Shown here: positions 19,725 to 29,991 of the stretch, in pieces
How positions within the stretch are numbered: position 1 is the stretch's first letter
Layout of the letters: the number at the start of each line of letters is the position of its first letter
Source of the DNA: Acetobacter okinawensis JCM 25146
GTDB taxonomy: Bacteria > Pseudomonadota > Alphaproteobacteria > Acetobacterales > Acetobacteraceae
Direction of reading: 5' to 3'
Assembly: GCF_000613865.1 (NCBI RefSeq)
Contig: NZ_BAJU01000017.1
Coordinates: forward strand, 1 to 51,134
Length of the DNA stretch: 51,134 bases
Translations under genes and position numbers: made by a program
Notes under the pieces: model-generated
Databases searched by the model: none
The model's input: only the letters and a program-made list of their open reading frames with translations
Told to the model about the DNA's origin: nothing

Positions 19725-20540
19725 ATGGCTTTTTCCGTTCTTGCTCGACGGGCAGTTCTGGCTGGTAGTGTCGCTCTGGCATCCGTTCTGGCTGGCCCTG
19801 TTGCACTGGCCGCGCCGCAGGTTCTGCGTGTGGGTATCATGGCGGGGGAGGATGAGGACGTGTGGCCCGTAGTCGCTGCTAACGCCGCGCGGGAGGGGCT
19901 GGAACTCCGGCTGGTCACTTTCTCGGATTATAATGCACCAAATGAGGCACTGGCAGAACATGAACTGGACGCCAACGCGTTCCAGCACGGCCCGTTCCTT
20001 GATGCCCAGAACAAGGCAAAAGGATATGGTATTGTGCCAGTTGGCCATACCTATGTTGCGCCAATAGGGCTTTATTCAACACGCTGGAAATCTGTTGCGG
20101 CTTTGCCTGACAAAGCAGTGATTGGTGTGCCCAACGACCCGACAAATGAGGGCAGAGCTCTGCTTTTGCTGCAAAAGCTGGGGCTTATCAAACTTGCTGC
20201 TGACGCCGGCAATACGCCAACCGCGCTGGATATTACGGAAAACCCACATAACATCAGCATTCGTGAACTGGATGCTGGTGTAGTAGGGCGCGCACTTACG
20301 GATCTTGATGGTGCGGTCATCAACACCGACTGGGCTAAAAAAGTTGGTGTTGATATTGAAAAGACACGTATCGCACAGGAAACGGCAGAAAATAACCCGT
20401 ATATCTGCATCATAGCAGTTAACGGGGCTGACAAATCCGCACCATGGGTGCCCAAGCTGGTGAGCGCTTACCAGCAGCCCAATGTAAGGCAGGCGCTGGA
20501 TAAGGCCTTCCATGGCGCTGTGCTGCCATCGTGGCCATGA
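19725..20540 (+). CDS. metQ: Methionine ABC transporter substrate-binding protein
   Basis: 271-aa NlpA/MetQ-family protein. Family blocks: LRVGIMAGEDEDVWPVV, EHELDANAFQHGPFLDAQ, PVGHTYVAPIGLYS, GVPNDPTNEGRALLLLQ and ITENPHNISIRELDA. The Met at 19725 gives a proper signal peptide (LARRAVLAGSVALASVLAG) ending near ALAAP. There is no Cys at the cleavage site, so unlike many MetQ proteins this one should be soluble in the periplasm and not a lipoprotein. The stop overlaps metN as ATGA (20537-20540). Confidence 0.92.
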   Translation: MAFSVLARRAVLAGSVALASVLAGPVALAAPQVLRVGIMAGEDEDVWPVVAANAAREGLELRLVTFSDYNAPNEALAEHELDANAFQHGPFLDAQNKAKGYGIVPVGHTYVAPIGLYSTRWKSVAALPDKAVIGVPNDPTNEGRALLLLQKLGLIKLAADAGNTPTALDITENPHNISIRELDAGVVGRALTDLDGAVINTDWAKKVGVDIEKTRIAQETAENNPYICIIAVNGADKSAPWVPKLVSAYQQPNVRQALDKAFHGAVLPSWP

Positions 20541-21517
20541 ACCTGTTAGAAGTCGAGCGTCTTAACCGTGCCTTTGGCGGGCAGGCGGCCCTGCATGACA
20601 TTTCCTTCAATGTCGGCAAAGGTCAAAGGCTGGGTATTATCGGGCGTTCAGGAGCAGGCAAGTCCACCCTCCTGCGCTGCCTGAGTGGTCTGGACCGCCC
20701 TCAATCCGGCAGAATTCTGCTGGAAGGGGAGGATATGGCGACCCTGCCTGAGGCAAGACTTGTGGTGCTCCGGCGTAGGATCGGTCTGGTTTTTCAGCAC
20801 TTCAACCTGCTCACGTCACGTACGGTTGCGGCCAATGTGGCTCTACCGCTAGAAATTGCAGGCATGCCCAAGGTCTTGCGCAGCAAGCGCGTGGCCGAAC
20901 TGCTGGAACTGGTGGGGCTGGCGGACCACGCGGGCAAATATCCGGCCATGCTTTCTGGCGGGCAAAAGCAGCGGATTGGCATTGCCCGCGCACTGGCGGC
21001 ACATCCAGCACTGCTGTTGTGTGATGAGGCGACATCCGCACTGGATCCGGAGACAACAGAGTCTATTCTTGCTCTACTGGCAGACATCAATCAGGTTCTG
21101 GGCCTGACCATTGTATTTATTACGCATGAAATGGATGTTGTGCGCCGTCTGGCGCAACAGGTTCTGGTGCTGGAAAAAGGGCGTATTGTTGCGCGCGGTA
21201 CTCCTGCTGATATTCTGGATGCCAACCAGATGGCAGCCATTCTTCCCCCCAATCTCAGCCAGACACCACAGGACGGCAGTCACGCCATAGTGCGCCTGAC
21301 AGTGGGGATACAGGCGTTATGCGCGCCATTGCTGCACTCCTTGGAGCAGCAGTGCCAGGCCAGATTTGCGCTCCTGCATACGCTGCCCAGCCCGGAAGGA
21401 GACGGGCAGGTGGATCTTGTGGTGCAGGCTGATGGCCTTTCTGTTTCAACCATGAACGCTCTTCAGGCGCATGCCTGTGCTGCCGAGGTAATTGGATATG
21501 TCCCGGCTCATTCTTGA
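20537..21517 (+). CDS. metN: Methionine ABC transporter ATP-binding protein
   Basis: 326-aa ATPase of the D-methionine/L-methionine importer. Walker A GRSGAGKST, Q-loop VFQHFNLL, signature LSGGQKQR, Walker B LLLCDEAT and the switch His in FITHEMD are all intact. The C-terminal 100 residues form the NIL-type regulatory domain that senses methionine in E. coli MetN. The ATG at 20537 overlaps the metQ stop; the end overlaps metI by 20 bases, so the three genes form one operon. Confidence 0.95.
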   Translation: MNLLEVERLNRAFGGQAALHDISFNVGKGQRLGIIGRSGAGKSTLLRCLSGLDRPQSGRILLEGEDMATLPEARLVVLRRRIGLVFQHFNLLTSRTVAANVALPLEIAGMPKVLRSKRVAELLELVGLADHAGKYPAMLSGGQKQRIGIARALAAHPALLLCDEATSALDPETTESILALLADINQVLGLTIVFITHEMDVVRRLAQQVLVLEKGRIVARGTPADILDANQMAAILPPNLSQTPQDGSHAIVRLTVGIQALCAPLLHSLEQQCQARFALLHTLPSPEGDGQVDLVVQADGLSVSTMNALQAHACAAEVIGYVPAHS

Positions 21518-22168
21518 CCTGCTTTGGCGTGCAACCGCTGAAACACTGGAAATGGTTCTGACCTCCGGGCTGCTTGCCGTTGCCGGTGGTCTGCCTCTGG
21601 CTGTGTTGTTGGTGTTAACCTCGCCCGCGGGGCTGTATCCGCTGCCTCTGTTATCCCGCATATTGGGTGGCATTGTGGATGCGGTGCGGGCTGTACCTTT
21701 TATTATTCTGCTGGTGCTGCTTATTCCTTTCACACGTATGGTGGTTGGGACGGCGCTGGGCACAACGGCTGCCATTGTTCCTCTGTCCATAGCTGCCATC
21801 CCCTATTTTGCACGGATAGCTGAGGTGTCTTTGCGGGAGGTCGATGCGGGGTTGGTGGATGCCGTGCGCGCCATGGGGGGCACGCGGTGGATGGTGGTGC
21901 GGTACGTGCTGCTGCCAGAAAGTCTGCCGGGGCTGATTTCGGGCTTTACCGTTACGCTGGTTACTCTGGTAGGAGCCTCTGCCATGCGGGGGCCATTGGT
22001 GCTGGTGGGCTGGGTGATCTGGCCATCCGTTATGGCTACCAGCGTTTTAACACCACGGTTATGTTGGGCGTGGTGGCCGTGCTGGTTGTGCTGGTCATGC
22101 TGTTGCAGGGGGCTGGCAATTTCCTTTCACAGTATTTGCGGCACACACACACTGAACATAGGGTGTAG
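21498..22168 (+). pseudogene. metI: Methionine ABC transporter permease, one apparent frameshift
   Basis: MetI-type permease with about five hydrophobic segments. First frame: LEMVLTSGLLAVAGGLPLAV, AVRAVPFIILLVLLIPFTR, IPYFARIAEVSLREVD and ALVDAVRAMGGTRWMVV-like EAA region. The protein breaks at about 21986, where one G appears missing in the sequence coding for GASAMAGAIGAGGLG; the second frame then gives LAIRYGYQRFNTTVMLGVV, LLQGAGNF and a normal end at 22168. The start ATG at 21498 overlaps metN. All blocks are otherwise intact, so the operon MetQNI is probably functional in the real organism. Confidence 0.88.
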
Positions 22169-22637
22169 AAAGCAAAAGCAGGGATTTTATATACCCAAGG
22201 TCTTCCTGCTTTTCCGAGTCATGTTTTATCCGCGTCTATATAGTACGCTAGAAGGCCGTGTTTTTTAATAACTGGGCTATTTTTCTGGCTGTCGGTAGAA
22301 TTTGTCCCAAGATGGGATGAAAGCCCGAAAATATTATTTTCCTATTATAAACAAACCAAAAAAAGAATTTTAAGAGTTTTGTTATTTATTCTGCTGCAGG
22401 TGTACACGAACTTGTGATGGACGTAGGCCGATTTTAAAAATTAACAGCCCGTAATTTGTTGCGTGCGGCTCGTGCTGTGTTATCACTGGATACAGGTGTT
22501 TTTTGGTACATTGGTTTTCCGCTTTTCTCACGACTATGATTTGAGGCAGAGCGGCCTGCACTCTGTGCATTTTTAAACGTGGTACGGATTTTCTGAAAAA
22601 ACATTCTGCCACAAAATAATAAAGTGGAGGAATAGGC
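22169..22637. other. Non-coding AT-rich stretch before the XRE gene
   Basis: About 470 bases, clearly more AT-rich than the flanking genes. No gene on either strand is convincing. It ends with AAAGTGGAGGAATAGGC, a strong ribosome binding site for the XRE gene, and presumably holds its promoter and operator; I could not pick a clear palindrome. Confidence 0.5.
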
Positions 22638-23006
22638 ATGGCTCAACTGGACAAGGTTATCGCGCCGGGTATTGAACTTGGGCAACGTATCAAAATTCTC
22701 CGCAAAACTGCGGGGTTGACGCAGCAGCAGGTTGCGGATGCCCTTGGTGTATCCCGCCCTGCCATAGCATTTTGGGAAACCGGACGCGAGGGAAGTGCGC
22801 GTAAGCATATCCCCAAACTCGCAGCACTTTTGCATGTGGAACCAGAAGTGTTTTTAACCGGGTATGTGCAGGAAGATATTGACCTGATTGTTTCACCCGA
22901 TGAGCGGGACATGGTCTCACTTTACCGGATGCTTGATGCATCGCGCAAAGTCTCGGCCCAAAAATGGATGGAGCGACAGGCCAGAACAGCACAGTTGGAA
23001 AACTGA
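22638..23006 (+). CDS. XRE-family transcriptional regulator
   Basis: 122-aa protein. A Cro/C1-type helix-turn-helix spans about residues 14-70 (LGQRIKILRKTAGLTQQQVA, then GVSRPAIAFWETG); the C-terminal 50 residues (DERDMVSLYRMLDASRKVSA) are an amphipathic tail like that in phage-type repressors without a protease domain. GGAGG lies 7 bases before the ATG. It is a single gene, upstream of a perfect hairpin and convergent with the siderophore receptor gene. Target unknown. Confidence 0.85.
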   Translation: MAQLDKVIAPGIELGQRIKILRKTAGLTQQQVADALGVSRPAIAFWETGREGSARKHIPKLAALLHVEPEVFLTGYVQEDIDLIVSPDERDMVSLYRMLDASRKVSAQKWMERQARTAQLEN

Positions 23007-23095
23007 TCTGGATTTTTATGTTTGATAACACATCTGGTGTTATGTGGTTGGGAAGTTTTATTTCAATTTAGTCAGATATATGTTTTGCAAAAGCA

Positions 23096-23130
23096 TGGCA
23101 GGATGAGTGTTAATAAAACTCATCCTGCCA
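23096..23130. terminator. Perfect hairpin between convergent genes
   Basis: A 13-bp perfect inverted repeat (23096-23108 with 23118-23130, arm TGGCAGGATGAGT) and a 9-base AT-rich loop. It lacks a flanking T-run but sits exactly between the XRE gene and the convergent receptor gene, so it is a likely bidirectional terminator. Confidence 0.6.
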
Positions 23131-23137
23131 GCAGTTA

Positions 23138-25496
23138 TTAGAATTCCATGGACAGAGTAAAGTGATAGACGCGTGGCAAGCCCGCATAAAGGGTTGATGC
23201 CGCACCAGATGTGCCAGCAACTGCCCCCGTAAAAACAGATGCCCAGTAGCGCTCATTTGTCGCATTGCTGACCCCAAAGCGTACAACCCAGGGGAAGCGT
23301 GCAACATGGAAGCCGTAACGGGTGCCCAGATCTAAGGTTGTGTACGACCCGGTGTGTAATGTGTTGGTAATATTGGCTGCACGGTTGCCCATGTAATGGA
23401 CATTGGCGTTGAAAGCCCAACCGGATGCAAAAGAGCCTAAAGATGAGGGGAGCCTGTAATCCAGCAGTATGTTCGCCTGCAATGGCGCGGCACCAACAAT
23501 CTGCTTGTGGTTATACTGCGCGATCTGGCTGCCAACCAGTTCCGCATCCAGCCAGGTCATCCCCGCAAGAGCGGATAGATTTGGCAGCAACTCGCCCGAA
23601 ATCTGCGCTTCAACACCATAGTTACGCTGTGTGCCACCGTACGCATATTTTTGTAGATTGCCGTCGGGGAGGTACATGGCATATTGAGACGTCATGCGGA
23701 AACCAGAGACATTGACCTGCATTTTTCCGTAACGCAGCTTGTACCCGACCTCATATTCTTCAGCATGTGAAGGTGCGAGATACTGGTTGGCATTGACGTA
23801 ATTAGTGTTGTTAGAGGTAACAGGTCCTGCTTCAACCGATCGGCCATAGGTAAAATAGAAGGTCTGGTTGTCTGTGGGTTTGTACATCACACTGGTTGTC
23901 GGGCTAAAAGCTGCATCAACGGACGTATGAGTACGGCCCTGAATGATTGTACCCGTTTTTGTTGCATTGCTTTTTGTGATGGTACCGTCTTGGCTGATCC
24001 AGCTCCAAGACAGGGTTCCCATGATCGACCAGTGTTTGTTGATGCGGATTGTGTCACCCACAATAAAAGACTGGCTTGTTACGCTGCTTGATTTGTATCG
24101 CCCGTAATAATAAGGCTGTGACCCGCCGTTGATCTGCGGATTACTATACATATTATACGTTCCGGCTATTGTCTGGCTCGCATCATATGTCAGCGGGTTG
24201 TAGTTGCCCATCATGTAGCCATTGGTGCCGATGACAAGGTCATGCTTGAGCGGGCCGGTGTAAACGCGACCGTTAAAATAAGCCATATTACTGCCCACAC
24301 GGAAATCGTTTGCCGTGGTGGCAGCGTTTGCGCTTGAGGTATAATCCCCGTTGCTGCCACCACTTGCTGTAAGTGTATTCGCAACCCCAAAGGACTGGCG
24401 CATGGCATCCTGATAAAGCCCTCCCAGCGTAAAGCTCCAGTCCTTGTTGATCTGGTGTTTGATCTTGGCCAGGAAGGTATTGGTTTCCATATTATAGCCG
24501 CTCCATTCTGGAGCCTGACGGATGCCCAGGTCCGGTGCATCGGGCAATTGTCCCCCGATTCCGGTTGGGTTGCCAGCCTTGCCCGCTGGAATGCCAAAGC
24601 CTGGAGCCATACCGCGCTCGTCATAGGTATAATGGCTGGCATCGAGTTCGATAACCGTCTTGTCATCAAGATGAATATCAAAATCAGCACTGACCATTTC
24701 GCGCCGGATCCAACTGCCGGGCACATAGGCCGTGCCATTGGCGTGCAGCATGTTCAGGCGGTAGCCAAACCAGCCGTTTTTGCCTACCCGGCCAGAAATA
24801 TCGCCATTGACTGTGGGTGTGCCAATAGAATCCACCCCGACCGAAAGGCGTTCGGTCCGTCGGTCAGTGGGACGTTTGAGGGTATATTCAAACACACCAG
24901 CCGGGTTTTCTGGCCCATACATGGCGCCTGCCAACCCGTTGAGCACTTGTAGGTTGTCGACCCATTCCGCAGGGTATGGGGTCGTGGAGACGATATTCAA
25001 CCCATCCAGTCGGGAGTTGGAGATCACATCAGCCTCGAACCCGCGCGACTGGGGGCGGGATGTGTTGGGGTCACCGCGAATTTCAAGCTGAACAGAGGCA
25101 GATACTGCGCCATATCGTTGATGTTACGAATCTGCTGGTTGACTACCACGTCATGGGGCACCCCCATGACGGAGTAAGGTGTATCCAGCGTGTCGCGGTT
25201 GCCCAGTGGTCCCAGATAGACAACTTTGTTCATGTATTTAGCACCCGTGCCATCGGCGGCATGGTGGCCGTGAACATTCACGGTTTCACCATTGGAGCGT
25301 CCAGAATCCCGGCAATCGGGGTTGTGGTTTTCGGGGCTGCCAAAGGCTTTTTGGGGGCGGTCGTTTTGTTAACGGCCTGCTTGCTGGTTGTGGCCTGTTG
25401 CGCAGGCGCTACAGGGGCTGCCGCCAGAGCCGAAGTTGCTAGCAGCAATGCGCCAAATGTTCCGGTGGTGAAAAAAATATGGAAACGATCGTGCAT
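23138..25496 (-). pseudogene. TonB-dependent siderophore receptor, two apparent frameshifts
   Basis: Receptor of about 780 residues in three frames. The first piece has a signal peptide (FGALLLATSALAAAP) and a Pro/Thr/Lys-rich spacer. The second begins near NVHGHHAADG and covers the plug start (LDTPYSVMGVPHDVVVNQQI, then NINDMAQYLP). The third continues with VQLEIRGDPNTSRPQSRGFE, the plug end (LQVLNGLAGAMYGPENPAGV) and the beta-barrel, ending in the outer-membrane signal LSMEF. Breaks are at about 25290-25302 and 25096-25099; restoring one base at the second gives YLPSVQLEIRGDPN. The RGFE/LNGLAGAMYG pattern matches FhuE/FpvA-like ferric siderophore receptors; the actual ligand cannot be told. 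It has no siderophore synthesis genes beside it. Confidence 0.85.
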
Positions 25497-25675
25497 GGAA
25501 CTGGCTCATCCGCGGGCTGGAGGTGTGTAAGGAGGAGCCATCTTCTGCGGGCGAGCAGGGCGTTTGTCTATATATAACGGAACACAAACCTATATATGGT
25601 AGAATATACTCATGAGGTGATGCAAGAATAACACACCAGCTTTGTAAGCCCCGTTTTTGGCAATAAACGGAAGAT

Positions 25676-26857
25676 TCAAGGCGGCATTGTACGGAGGGCA
25701 AGGGCCGCGGCAGTCGCCACGTCCCTGCGCAGGGCTACAACGTTGCCATGTCCATCTGGGTGTAAACGACTGGTCAGAATCAGAACAAAGCTGCGGCTGT
25801 TGGGTACAAGCCACAGGGATGTGCCAGTAAAACCGGTATGCCCAAAAGAAGATGCGGGAAAATAGGCCCCGCGCGCAGTAGAGTAATGGGTTGCAATGTC
25901 CCACCCCAATCCACGCAGATCCGTTTTTCCCGTAGGTTGCTGGGGGGTGGACATGAGATACAAGGTTTGGGCCTGAAGAGGAAAAGGCGATGGCAGGCCC
26001 GCAAGTTTGTCCAGAAGAGCCGTTGCGTAAGTCACGCAGTCCTGTGCGCAGGAAAACAGCCCCGCATGCCCGGCCACACCACCCATGCGCCGGGTTGTAG
26101 GGTCATGGACAACGCCGCGTAGCATATGTCCGCTCTCATCATACTGCGTGGGCGCTATGGAGGGCCGGAGACTGTCAGCGGGGCAGAAAAAAGAGGCCTT
26201 TAAACCAAGAGGTTTAAGAATATGTTCTGTTGCGTATGAGGCGAGGCTTTGGCCGCAGAGTCGTTCGACAATTAGCCCCAGTGTTATAAAATTGATGTCA
26301 CTGTAAACAAATTTTTCGCCTGGTTTGGTTTGTGGGCGCGTATCCATAACCATCTGTATGGCGCTTTGCTTGCCCTGCCAGGCAAAGCTCAGGTCCAGAT
26401 CGGGGGGAAGGCCCGAATAATGGGTCAGCAACTGGCGGATGGTAATGTCCTGTTTGCCGTTGGCGGCAAAAGCGGGCAGGTATTTGCAGGCAGGTGTATC
26501 GAGCGAAATAAGGCCCCGCTCATAAAACTGCATGACTGCTGGCGCGGTTATTAACACCTTGGTCATGGATGCCATGTCAAAAATGGTATTCCATGTCATG
26601 GGTTCTGCCGCGGGGATTTGGGCGCGCTGGCCAAACACACCGTGCCAGACCATCCGCCCCTGATGGCCGATGGCCGCTACAGTACCGGGCATTTTATTGG
26701 CCTGTATGGCTGTGCGAAAGATAGTTTCCACCGTGGCGAACGGTGTAGACGGGAGAGTCTGGGCATAAGCCCTTTCGGCAATGCCTGTCACACACGTGGC
26801 ATGTGCCAGACCGGAATAAAAGAGCTGGCGGCGGGTCAGTGGGAGGGGCGGACGCAT
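25676..26857 (-). CDS. Serine beta-lactamase-like / penicillin-binding protein family hydrolase, Tat-exported
   Basis: 393-aa class C beta-lactamase-fold protein. The catalytic SxxK is SMTK in FDMASMTKVLI, the second motif is YSDIN, and the KTG box is replaced by HTG in GHTGFTGTSLWL, as in esterase/EstB-like and peptidase-like members rather than true cephalosporinases. The Met at 26857 gives LTRRQLFYSG, a twin-arginine signal, and cleavage near ERAYA. A role in cell wall recycling or ester cleavage is more likely than antibiotic resistance. It follows alkB with a 13-base gap on the same strand. Confidence 0.83.
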   Translation of the reverse strand: MRPPLPLTRRQLFYSGLAHATCVTGIAERAYAQTLPSTPFATVETIFRTAIQANKMPGTVAAIGHQGRMVWHGVFGQRAQIPAAEPMTWNTIFDMASMTKVLITAPAVMQFYERGLISLDTPACKYLPAFAANGKQDITIRQLLTHYSGLPPDLDLSFAWQGKQSAIQMVMDTRPQTKPGEKFVYSDINFITLGLIVERLCGQSLASYATEHILKPLGLKASFFCPADSLRPSIAPTQYDESGHMLRGVVHDPTTRRMGGVAGHAGLFSCAQDCVTYATALLDKLAGLPSPFPLQAQTLYLMSTPQQPTGKTDLRGLGWDIATHYSTARGAYFPASSFGHTGFTGTSLWLVPNSRSFVLILTSRLHPDGHGNVVALRRDVATAAALALRTMPP

Positions 26858-26870
26858 GCTCGGGGCTCCA

Positions 26871-27569
26871 TCAGGTCTGAGGGGCTGGTGTAGGGGGAGC
26901 CACAACGTGGCGGAAGGTGATGTTAAAGCGGGTCCAGCCTGTTAGGGGGTGCGCGTGTGGGCCTAGTCCTTTAATGCCGTGGTAATGCAGGCGGGCCGGA
27001 CCACCCCAGACCAGTACATCTCCATGCTCAAGCATGAGTGTGCGGACTTTACTGCGCCGGTCGGGGCCACCCCATAGGAAGATTCCGGACCGGCCGAGCG
27101 AGAGAGAGACAATGGGCTGTGTGGTGTCGTGCTCGTCCCGGTCCTGATGTAGTCCCATATGGGAGCCGTTCTGATAGCGGTTGAGCAGGCAGGCATTGGG
27201 GATGAAGTGAGCATAACCCGCAGTTTGTGCTGCAGCCTGTGCAAGACTTAGCAGGCTTGGGGGTATTGTGGGCCATGCCTGTTGGCTGGCCGGGTCCAGC
27301 GTTGTGTAGGTATAACCTTGGAGGGAGCTAACCCACCCCAAGGTGCCGCAACTGGTCATGGCGGCAGACATGGTACCTCCACCGGGTGTGTGCATGTGCC
27401 TAAAAGGAGCTTGCCGGGCGACATGCTCAAGAGCTTGCAGATATTCTGCTCCGCGGGGTTTGGCAAAAGCGCGCAAAAGCATGGCCCCGGTTCCCAGTTC
27501 CTCACGCATGGGGCGGGTGTCTGGTAGCAGGAGATCCATCTGCCGGGCTGTAGGGTCTGGGCTTGTCAT
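26871..27569 (-). CDS. alkB: DNA oxidative demethylase (AlkB-type 2-oxoglutarate/Fe(II) dioxygenase)
   Basis: 232-aa AlkB protein that repairs 1-methyladenine and 3-methylcytosine. Iron ligands His141 and Asp143 are in MGLHQDRDEHD and His197 is in LHYHGIKGLGP; the oxoglutarate-binding arginines are in TRFNITFR. The nucleotide-lid region SSLQGYTYTTLDP and NACLLNRYQNGSHM is intact. The frame is open from 27647, but the Met at 27569 fits the family's N-terminus. No ada-type regulator is nearby. Confidence 0.92.
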   Translation of the reverse strand: MTSPDPTARQMDLLLPDTRPMREELGTGAMLLRAFAKPRGAEYLQALEHVARQAPFRHMHTPGGGTMSAAMTSCGTLGWVSSLQGYTYTTLDPASQQAWPTIPPSLLSLAQAAAQTAGYAHFIPNACLLNRYQNGSHMGLHQDRDEHDTTQPIVSLSLGRSGIFLWGGPDRRSKVRTLMLEHGDVLVWGGPARLHYHGIKGLGPHAHPLTGWTRFNITFRHVVAPPTPAPQT

Positions 27570-27683
27570 GGTGGTGATTGCTGAAAACCGTTTGCGGGCC
27601 TGTACGTTCTTTGGCACAGGACAGAACACTGCTATCAGCATTGCCAAACCATGCCCTAGCTTGCAAGGAGTCAGACTGAACCC

Positions 27684-28073
27684 ATGCCCCCATCTGCGCA
27701 GGATATTATGCTTATTGGCGGTATTCCGGCCCTTATCAGTTATCAGATGCCGCGTGCAGTCTATCGCGGGGTGTTTGTCGGGCTGAGTGCCGAGGTCGAT
27801 TTTTTTGCAAGCACGGTGGCGGGGCTGGAACCGCAGGGCGAAGCGGCTCTGCGGTCATTTTTAAAACTGTGCCAGCGCGAGCAGCGCTCCCCTTTGCGGA
27901 TGAGTGATGAGGGACGCAAAAATTACCTGCTGGAAGAAATTTATGAGCAGATGGCCGAGCCAGCCCGTAGGTGCGGGGTAGATCTTTATGCTGTGGTGCG
28001 TGAGCAGGTCACGGCTTTCCAACCCGGCGGTGGGGAGGGGGCGAGTGCAGGGGCCATCCTGCTCAGCTTGTAA
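27684..28073 (+). CDS. Hypothetical protein, 129 aa
   Basis: No family recognised. The protein is mostly helical with a hydrophobic start (IMLIGGIPALISYQMP) and a charged middle (SFLKLCQREQRSPLRMSDEG), no clear signal peptide. An alternative Met lies at 27708. It is followed by a strong terminator and is divergent from alkB. The coding call rests on the isolated frame with a plausible start and the terminator 27 bases after the stop. Confidence 0.65.
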   Translation: MPPSAQDIMLIGGIPALISYQMPRAVYRGVFVGLSAEVDFFASTVAGLEPQGEAALRSFLKLCQREQRSPLRMSDEGRKNYLLEEIYEQMAEPARRCGVDLYAVVREQVTAFQPGGGEGASAGAILLSL

Positions 28074-28099
28074 ATCTGTATGATGGTAGGCTGGAATGT

Positions 28100-28137
28100 A
28101 AAAAAGGGATGCTCCGGTTGAGGAGCATCCCTTTTTT
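28100..28137. terminator. Strong hairpin terminator
   Basis: A 16-bp inverted repeat (28100-28115 with 28122-28137) with a 6-base loop, A-run on the left and T-run on the right. It can serve both the 129-aa gene and the convergent symporter gene. Confidence 0.88.
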
Positions 28138-28164
28138 GTTAGAACGTTTGGGTGTTCAGGCGGT

Positions 28165-29636
28165 TCAGGCCGGGTTTTCCACGCTATCCTGTTGTGGGGG
28201 GGGGGCTGTTTTTTTGGCCGGAAAAAAGGCCGAGACCACCAGAACAATCAGAATATTCACCCCAAGAGCCAACAGGCCCGTGGAAACATTGCCGGAGAAC
28301 AGGCCAAAATTAACCGGATGAATAGGCTTGAGTCCGTCCATCCAGCATACGCTGACCCCGAACACAGTACCAATCAGCCAGCCGCTTAGCATGGCCACGG
28401 CAGAAAAGCGGATCTTCAGCAGGCCCAGAATAAGGGCTGGGAAGGTTTGCAGGATGAACACGCCACCAAGGAGCTGGAAATCAATGGCAAACTGCGCGTT
28501 CAGGAACAGCACGCACACCAGTGCCCCAAGCTTGACCAGAAGGGATGTCAGGCGGCTGGTGCGCACTGGGTCCTTTTGTGTGGGCAGGAGGTTGCTGGTG
28601 ACAAGGTTGGCCGCCCCAATAGCCATGACTGCTGCAGGCACAAGGCACCTACTGCAATGGCGGCCAGACAGAACCCCGCAAACCATGCAGGGAACACTTT
28701 CTGGAACAGCATGGGCACAACCATGGAGTTGTTGGTTGTAACAATGCCAGCCGCATGCGCCATAAAGCCCAGCATGGCGATCAGCCCCAGCACAATGGTG
28801 TAAACCGGCAGGAATACAGCATTCTGGCGAATGGTATCCGCCGAGCGGGAGGCCAGAATACCTGTGAGCGTATGGGGGTACAAAAAGGCAGCCAGAGCAG
28901 AGGACAGGGCCAGTGTTGCATAAGGCAGGCCCTGACCGGGTTTGAGAATGGTCTGTGCATGCTCAACAGAGGCAAACAGTGCACTATACCCGCCCGTATG
29001 CAGGGGAATGACCGTAACTGCTACAAGAACAGCAATATAGATCATGATATCCTTGATAAAGGCGGTCAGTGCTGGGGCGTGTAGCCCGCCCAGCCACGTA
29101 TATGCGGCAAGCGAAAGGAACGCGATAACAAGCGGCAGGTCGCCCGGCAGGCCGAGTGCCTGAATAACGGTTCGGATGCCAATCAATTGCAGGGCAATGT
29201 AGGGCATCACGGCGACAAGGCCGGTCAGTGCCACAACAATTTCCAGTGTCCGGCTGTCAAAGCGGGCGCGTACAATGTCGGCCGCAGTGGAATGCCCGCC
29301 CTCACGCGCAATTTTCCACAGCTTGGGCATGACCAGAAAAATAAACGGATAGACGACAATGGTGTAGGGCAGCGCAAAAAAGCCATAAGCGCCAACAGCG
29401 TACACCAGTGCAGGCACGGCAATAACGGTATAGGCCGTGTAAAAATCTCCCCCGACCAGAAACCAGGTAACCCAGGGGCCAAAGCCGCGTCCGCCCAGCG
29501 ACCATTCCTCATGCGAGGAGGCGTTGGTTTTTTTGCTGAACAGCCCCCGGATCCACTGGATGGAGGAGCCGATGACAATGGTCGCGGCAAAAAAGAGAAT
29601 AAAGACGCCAAGCGCCCATGGATTGATCGCGTTCAT
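28165..29636 (-). pseudogene. MctP-like sodium:solute (monocarboxylate) symporter, one apparent frameshift
   Basis: Member of the sodium:solute symporter family. The first part (from 29636) has WSLGGRGFGPWVTWFLVGGD followed by FYTAYTVIAVPALVYAVGAY, strongly like the monocarboxylate permease MctP, then EGGHSTAADIVRARFDSRTL and more than eight membrane segments. It breaks at about 28642-28647, where one missing C would restore AIAVGALVPAAVMAIGAAN, and ends at 28165 with two more membrane segments and a Pro-rich tail. The start forms an ATGA overlap with the upstream DUF3311 gene, the usual partner of this family. Likely substrates are lactate, pyruvate or acetate-like acids, which suits an acetic acid bacterium. 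Confidence 0.87.
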
Positions 29637-29812
29637 GCGCGGTTCCCTTTTTTCCAGACGACCCAGATCAGGATGGATGTCACCGGCACCCAGGCGAACT
29701 GGTACCAGTAGAAGAAGGGAAAACCGAGCAGGACCGGGTCATGCCGGTCATACAGCGGAGTCCAGAGCAAACCCAAAAAGGGTAGCAGAAGGAGGAGATT
29801 AAGATATTTCAT
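29633..29812 (-). CDS. Small DUF3311-like membrane protein, symporter partner
   Basis: A 59-aa protein below usual gene-finder cut-offs: MKYLNLLLLLPFLGLLWTPL, then YDRHDPVLLGFPFFYWYQFA and a second hydrophobic segment ending WVVWKKGNRA. Two membrane spans with the P-x-Y-x-R...P-x-L-x-G-x-P-F-F-Y-W-Y-Q pattern typical of DUF3311. Its TGA overlaps the ATG of the symporter (29633-29636), so the pair is translationally coupled. In known pairs such small proteins accompany SSS permeases; the function is not settled. Confidence 0.88.
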   Translation of the reverse strand: MKYLNLLLLLPFLGLLWTPLYDRHDPVLLGFPFFYWYQFAWVPVTSILIWVVWKKGNRA

Positions 29813-29991
29813 TTCGTAAAACCGGCATGTTTTGTTATTTTTGTTCGCAACCGGCTGAACATGCCGATGGAAACCGGCTTATGTCAATTACGCTGAAGCG
29901 ATTTCAGGCGAGTATAATCAGAATTGTGTTTTTCGCGCATCAGGTATGCCCTTGTTATAACGCGATCGTTAAAAACAGGGGCATGGTAGGT

